From Calothrix sp. PCC 7103 (GTDB taxonomy: Bacteria; Cyanobacteriota; Cyanobacteriia; Cyanobacteriales; Nostocaceae), in NCBI RefSeq assembly GCF_000331305.1, contig NZ_KB217483.1:167534-231533 (forward strand): a DNA stretch of 64,000 nt. The letters run 5' to 3'. The position numbers and the translations under genes are program-made. This document shows, in pieces, positions 61,420 through 64,000 of this stretch (the first letter of the stretch is position 1; every line of letters starts with the position of its first letter). Under the pieces are notes generated by a model. That model saw only the letters and a program-made list of their open reading frames with translations, had not been told where the DNA came from and did not search any database.

Positions 61420-61513
61420 TTGTATTGCACGCGGCGCCAAGCGACAAGAAAACACTTTTACAATTACAGGTTCAGCCATCAGGGCAATTGCTGTTAAGTC
61501 GAGCTTGCAATTA
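61404..61513 (+). pseudogene. TpsA C-terminal remnant, copy 2
   Basis: One frame reads ISCIARGAKRQENTFTITGS. A second frame, from 61478, reads PSGQLLLSRACN and a stop. These are the two ends of the TpsA C-terminal domain seen at 53625 (CIARGAKREENSFTITG...LLSRACN) brought together by an internal deletion. It contains GGCGCC at 61432. Non-functional. Confidence 0.7.
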
Positions 61514-61630
61514 GAAACTCGATCGGCATCACTACTTTACTGGAATGCAGTTTTCTGCAATAAAGCAATATTAAAAATAGCTTTTTAATCCAAAAGTAAA
61601 AAATCATTGTTAGTATTAAATATATAAATC
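61514..61630. other. Convergent spacer
   Basis: Short AT-rich spacer between the TpsA remnant and the DUF928 stop; nothing recognised. Confidence 0.4.
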
Positions 61631-62431
61631 CTACATTGCTGAAATTTTTTGGAGATATTCAGTTCGGTTTTTAACATTTTCGATATCGGTTTCAATTTTC
61701 ATTGATACCTCCGATTCTGCAAGATTTTGAATCAATTTTGATGCAATCGAGCTAAGTTTACCGTTATTCCCTACCTTTAATGCTTCTTCAAGTGCTTCAT
61801 ACCATAGTTCATTTTCAATATAATAATTTACACTTCCCTCAAGACTGGTAAATTGTTTCTTGGGAAGTGATTGAGGATTTATAACTATAAATTCTGCGCG
61901 GTTAACATTTACATCATTGTCACAGTTTATTGCAATTTGCCAAAGATATGTTTTACCTAATGTGAGTTCAGGGTAATCAAGGGGAAGTTTTAGCTTGTTA
62001 ATACCTACTGTTCCTGATATTTCTTTTGGCTCACCAATTTGTTTGGGGGTTGCACCTGACTCAAGTTCAAAAAGTCGGAATTCTACCATTTGTGAACTTG
62101 ACATGTACCAAACTAACATTGGACGTGTCGAAGCGGTCTTACCAATAAATGCCTGTGGTGCAAGTTGCGTTATTGGAATACTATTGTTAATTGCACACCC
62201 GCGCGAACCTCCTGCACGAGAATTTTCACTCGCTGGTTTGCGGTCACGTGGTTTAAATACGATACCTGAGCTAGGCGCCTTATTATTCTGATTAGCGGGT
62301 TTAGGCGCCTGTGGTTTTACTTCCGCAAATGCGGGGAATACATTAATTAGTTTAATTATAAAAATTATTCCCACAATTAGACTTGTAAGTTTATGGCTCA
62401 GAAGCAAAAATGAAAAATTTTGATAATTCAT
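61631..62431 (-). CDS. DUF928 domain protein
   Basis: 266 residues. N-terminal signal or anchor (LTSLIVGIIFIIKLINVFPA), a Lys/Pro/Asn-rich linker, then the DUF928 domain (about 80-260): GGSRGCAINNS, ITQLAPQAFIGKTASTRPML, VWYMSSSQ, and YLWQIAINCD, with the paired Cys typical of the family. DUF928 genes commonly sit beside CHAT, TPS and CHASE2 genes in cyanobacteria. It is an extracytoplasmic protein of unknown role and is likely co-transcribed with the CHASE2 kinase upstream (51 bases between). Confidence 0.85.
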   Translation of the reverse strand: MNYQNFSFLLLSHKLTSLIVGIIFIIKLINVFPAFAEVKPQAPKPANQNNKAPSSGIVFKPRDRKPASENSRAGGSRGCAINNSIPITQLAPQAFIGKTASTRPMLVWYMSSSQMVEFRLFELESGATPKQIGEPKEISGTVGINKLKLPLDYPELTLGKTYLWQIAINCDNDVNVNRAEFIVINPQSLPKKQFTSLEGSVNYYIENELWYEALEEALKVGNNGKLSSIASKLIQNLAESEVSMKIETDIENVKNRTEYLQKISAM

Positions 62432-62482
62432 GATATATGTTCCTGGTTATAGAGTTGTTTACTAAAAACTAAACTAAAAAAT

Positions 62483-64000
62483 CTAAAATCTAAAATTCTT
62501 CGTCGGTATCCAAGTAAGTTCGCATATCGTGCCACAAGGAGAAATTGATTCGCGTCTAAACTCGCCACCTAATTGTTTGGCAACTACTTTACAATGTTTA
62601 GTGCCTTTATTTTCAAGCTTCGATTTAATTCCACAACCGTTGTCTTTAACCGACAGTTTATATTTACTTTCAGCATACACACCCGATGCTTGAACACGCT
62701 TTGCTCCTTGGGCATGTTTACCAATATTACACAAAGCTTCTTCTAAAAACAAACAAATTCCGCGTTTATCTTCCATACTTACATACTTATCTTCAATTGG
62801 TTCAAAATTGCGAACTTTGACTTTTAAGGTTTTAAAATTCTCAAAATTATCACGTTCTAACGTACTTGAATAAACTTCATATAGTAAATCATGAAGCGGT
62901 CGGCTCAATTCAAGTATCAATCCGCTTCCTAAATGCAAGCTTTCTTCTTCTGTTAATGCTTGGAGCTTGAGTAAATCTCCAAGTTCTCGAATTTCTTTAT
63001 CAAGTTTTTCAAATTGTGCAAGCAGTTGTTCATATGAAATATCTTTCGAGCGCATGTGTTTTAATCCGTAACCAAGCGTTTGCAATGGACCGTTATGAAT
63101 TACATGAAAAGTGTTTTGAATTGTGTTTTGACGTTCGTTAATTTGCGAACGCAAAAATTTATCATGTTGGTAAAATGCAAAAGCACTCAGCCCAACTCCA
63201 TTCATAGTTAATATAAGTAAACTCGGCGCCACAGGAATCCATATACCCCACTGCCAAAGCATTATATACCCACAACAAAACAAACCAATCCCAGCAACAC
63301 CAACACTTAATACATTTCTCCAAACAGATTGGGTAAGTCGTCCGATAATAATAGGAAGAAAACCCCAAATAACTATCCATGTGTATTCTTCTATATCTCC
63401 CCAACTACCCAGCATTGGGCGCCCATCAATTACAGTACTAAGAATTTGACTAATTACGTGAGCATGATAATCAACTCCATAAATTACACCTTTTAATTCT
63501 AATGTATGTATAGCATTTGTATAAAAAATATCCCCAGCACTCATGTTTCGGTTGCCAATTAACACGAGGCGCCCGCGCAATAATTTTTGATTAACCTCGT
63601 CGTTTTTATCGTTTAAAATATTGCGTAGCGATAAAACATGAAAAGGTTTAGAATTATTGCGGAAATTCATCAAAATATACAATCCGTCATTCTTAACATT
63701 AACGTATCCACCAAAATTTTTGGTAATACGGGGTAATTCGACCTGATTAATCATTATTGTGTTCGGGTCATTTTTACCTGCACCACCATTAATTCCTTTA
63801 GCATCTAAATACGTGCTAACTAATCGTAGTGCTAGAGAATATTTATCTTCTTTTTGATTTTTAGGATTAGTAGGATTAGTTGTATATAACAAATAACGTC
63901 GATTTTTGATATCATTATCATGAACTAAATCACCAAATCCAACTTGTTCGGGTGGTAAATTGGGATGTGGTGGAATTTCTCCGGGTCGTAATACTTTTTC
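62483..64000 (-). CDS. CHASE2-sensor histidine kinase (5' end beyond window)
   Basis: At least 505 residues; the frame stays open to the right edge, so the start is outside. The visible extracytoplasmic part is the CHASE2 end (PPEQVGFGDLVHDNDIKNRR; LLRGRLVLIGNRNMSAGDIF; GVIYGVDYHAHVISQIL). Three membrane helices follow, then a HisKA_3/LiaS-like dimerisation helix with the phospho-acceptor in FHVIHNGPLQTLGYG. The ATPase domain has N-box ALCNIGKHAQGA and G-box VKDNGCGI. The response regulator is not visible. It probably senses an envelope signal and controls the DUF928/TPS/CHAT group. Confidence 0.88.
   Translation of the reverse strand, partial: EKVLRPGEIPPHPNLPPEQVGFGDLVHDNDIKNRRYLLYTTNPTNPKNQKEDKYSLALRLVSTYLDAKGINGGAGKNDPNTIMINQVELPRITKNFGGYVNVKNDGLYILMNFRNNSKPFHVLSLRNILNDKNDEVNQKLLRGRLVLIGNRNMSAGDIFYTNAIHTLELKGVIYGVDYHAHVISQILSTVIDGRPMLGSWGDIEEYTWIVIWGFLPIIIGRLTQSVWRNVLSVGVAGIGLFCCGYIMLWQWGIWIPVAPSLLILTMNGVGLSAFAFYQHDKFLRSQINERQNTIQNTFHVIHNGPLQTLGYGLKHMRSKDISYEQLLAQFEKLDKEIRELGDLLKLQALTEEESLHLGSGLILELSRPLHDLLYEVYSSTLERDNFENFKTLKVKVRNFEPIEDKYVSMEDKRGICLFLEEALCNIGKHAQGAKRVQASGVYAESKYKLSVKDNGCGIKSKLENKGTKHCKVVAKQLGGEFRRESISPCGTICELTWIPTKNFRF

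Noticed and set aside
1-64000. A CRISPR array
   Set aside because: No series of regularly spaced direct repeats of 25-40 bases with unique spacers is present; the repeats found are palindromic or tandem coding units.

Overview
The window looks like accessory DNA from a filamentous, probably heterocyst-forming, cyanobacterium, and most likely a plasmid or an integrated plasmid. No housekeeping genes, rRNA or tRNA are visible. The cyanobacterial signals are a CyRepA1-type replication protein, DUF928, CHAT-TPR and two-partner-secretion genes, and many short palindromes. The hexamer GGCGCC is extremely common (about 80 copies by eye), while the usual cyanobacterial octamer GCGATCGC appears only about three times.

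Layout. 1-7.0 kb: a serine-hydrolase remnant, an XRE regulator, and plasmid-type proteins with coiled-coil or tandem-repeat regions. 7.2-11.7 kb: a gene graveyard (peroxiredoxin-like, MFS, Coq4 and a metallopeptidase-like remnant) around an intact GFA-family gene. 12.0-14.1 kb: a small minus-strand set (lipoprotein, unknown protein, TerB-like). 14.7-33.0 kb: a tight minus-strand operon of four genes, FAAL-PKS, Cy-A(Ox)-PCP NRPS, a two-module NRPS with TE, and an MFS exporter. It predicts a thiazole-containing acylated peptide: fatty acid, malonate, Cys, a basic residue (Orn/Lys-like), Ser.

33.0-38.3 kb: repeats, a broken second CyRepA1 3' end, a HAD fragment, then an intact CyRepA1 gene and a CopG-type regulator with operator-like repeats. 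38.4-42.7 kb: a plasmid protein with a strong internal start, an IsrB (OMEGA) nickase preceded by a structured omega/HEARO-like RNA region, a paralogue of the gene at 3.2 kb, and a VapBC-like pair. 43.2-50.5 kb: a plus-strand operon of membrane and periplasmic proteins plus a P-loop ATPase, resembling a reduced conjugation or DNA-transfer module.

51.1-53.6 kb: a small conserved protein, a hairpin MITE, and a flavin-dependent halogenase-like protein whose base composition and lack of GGCGCC set it apart. 53.6-64.0 kb: a TpsA/TpsB secretion pair, a CHAT-TPR protein, decayed TpsA 3' ends, a DUF928 protein and a CHASE2 histidine kinase that runs off the right edge. This is probably one sensing, secretion and protease module.

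The strongest leads are the thiazole lipopeptide operon with an apparent adenylation-subdomain exchange, the IsrB/omega-RNA locus with a second structured element downstream, and the link between GGCGCC sites and gene breakpoints.
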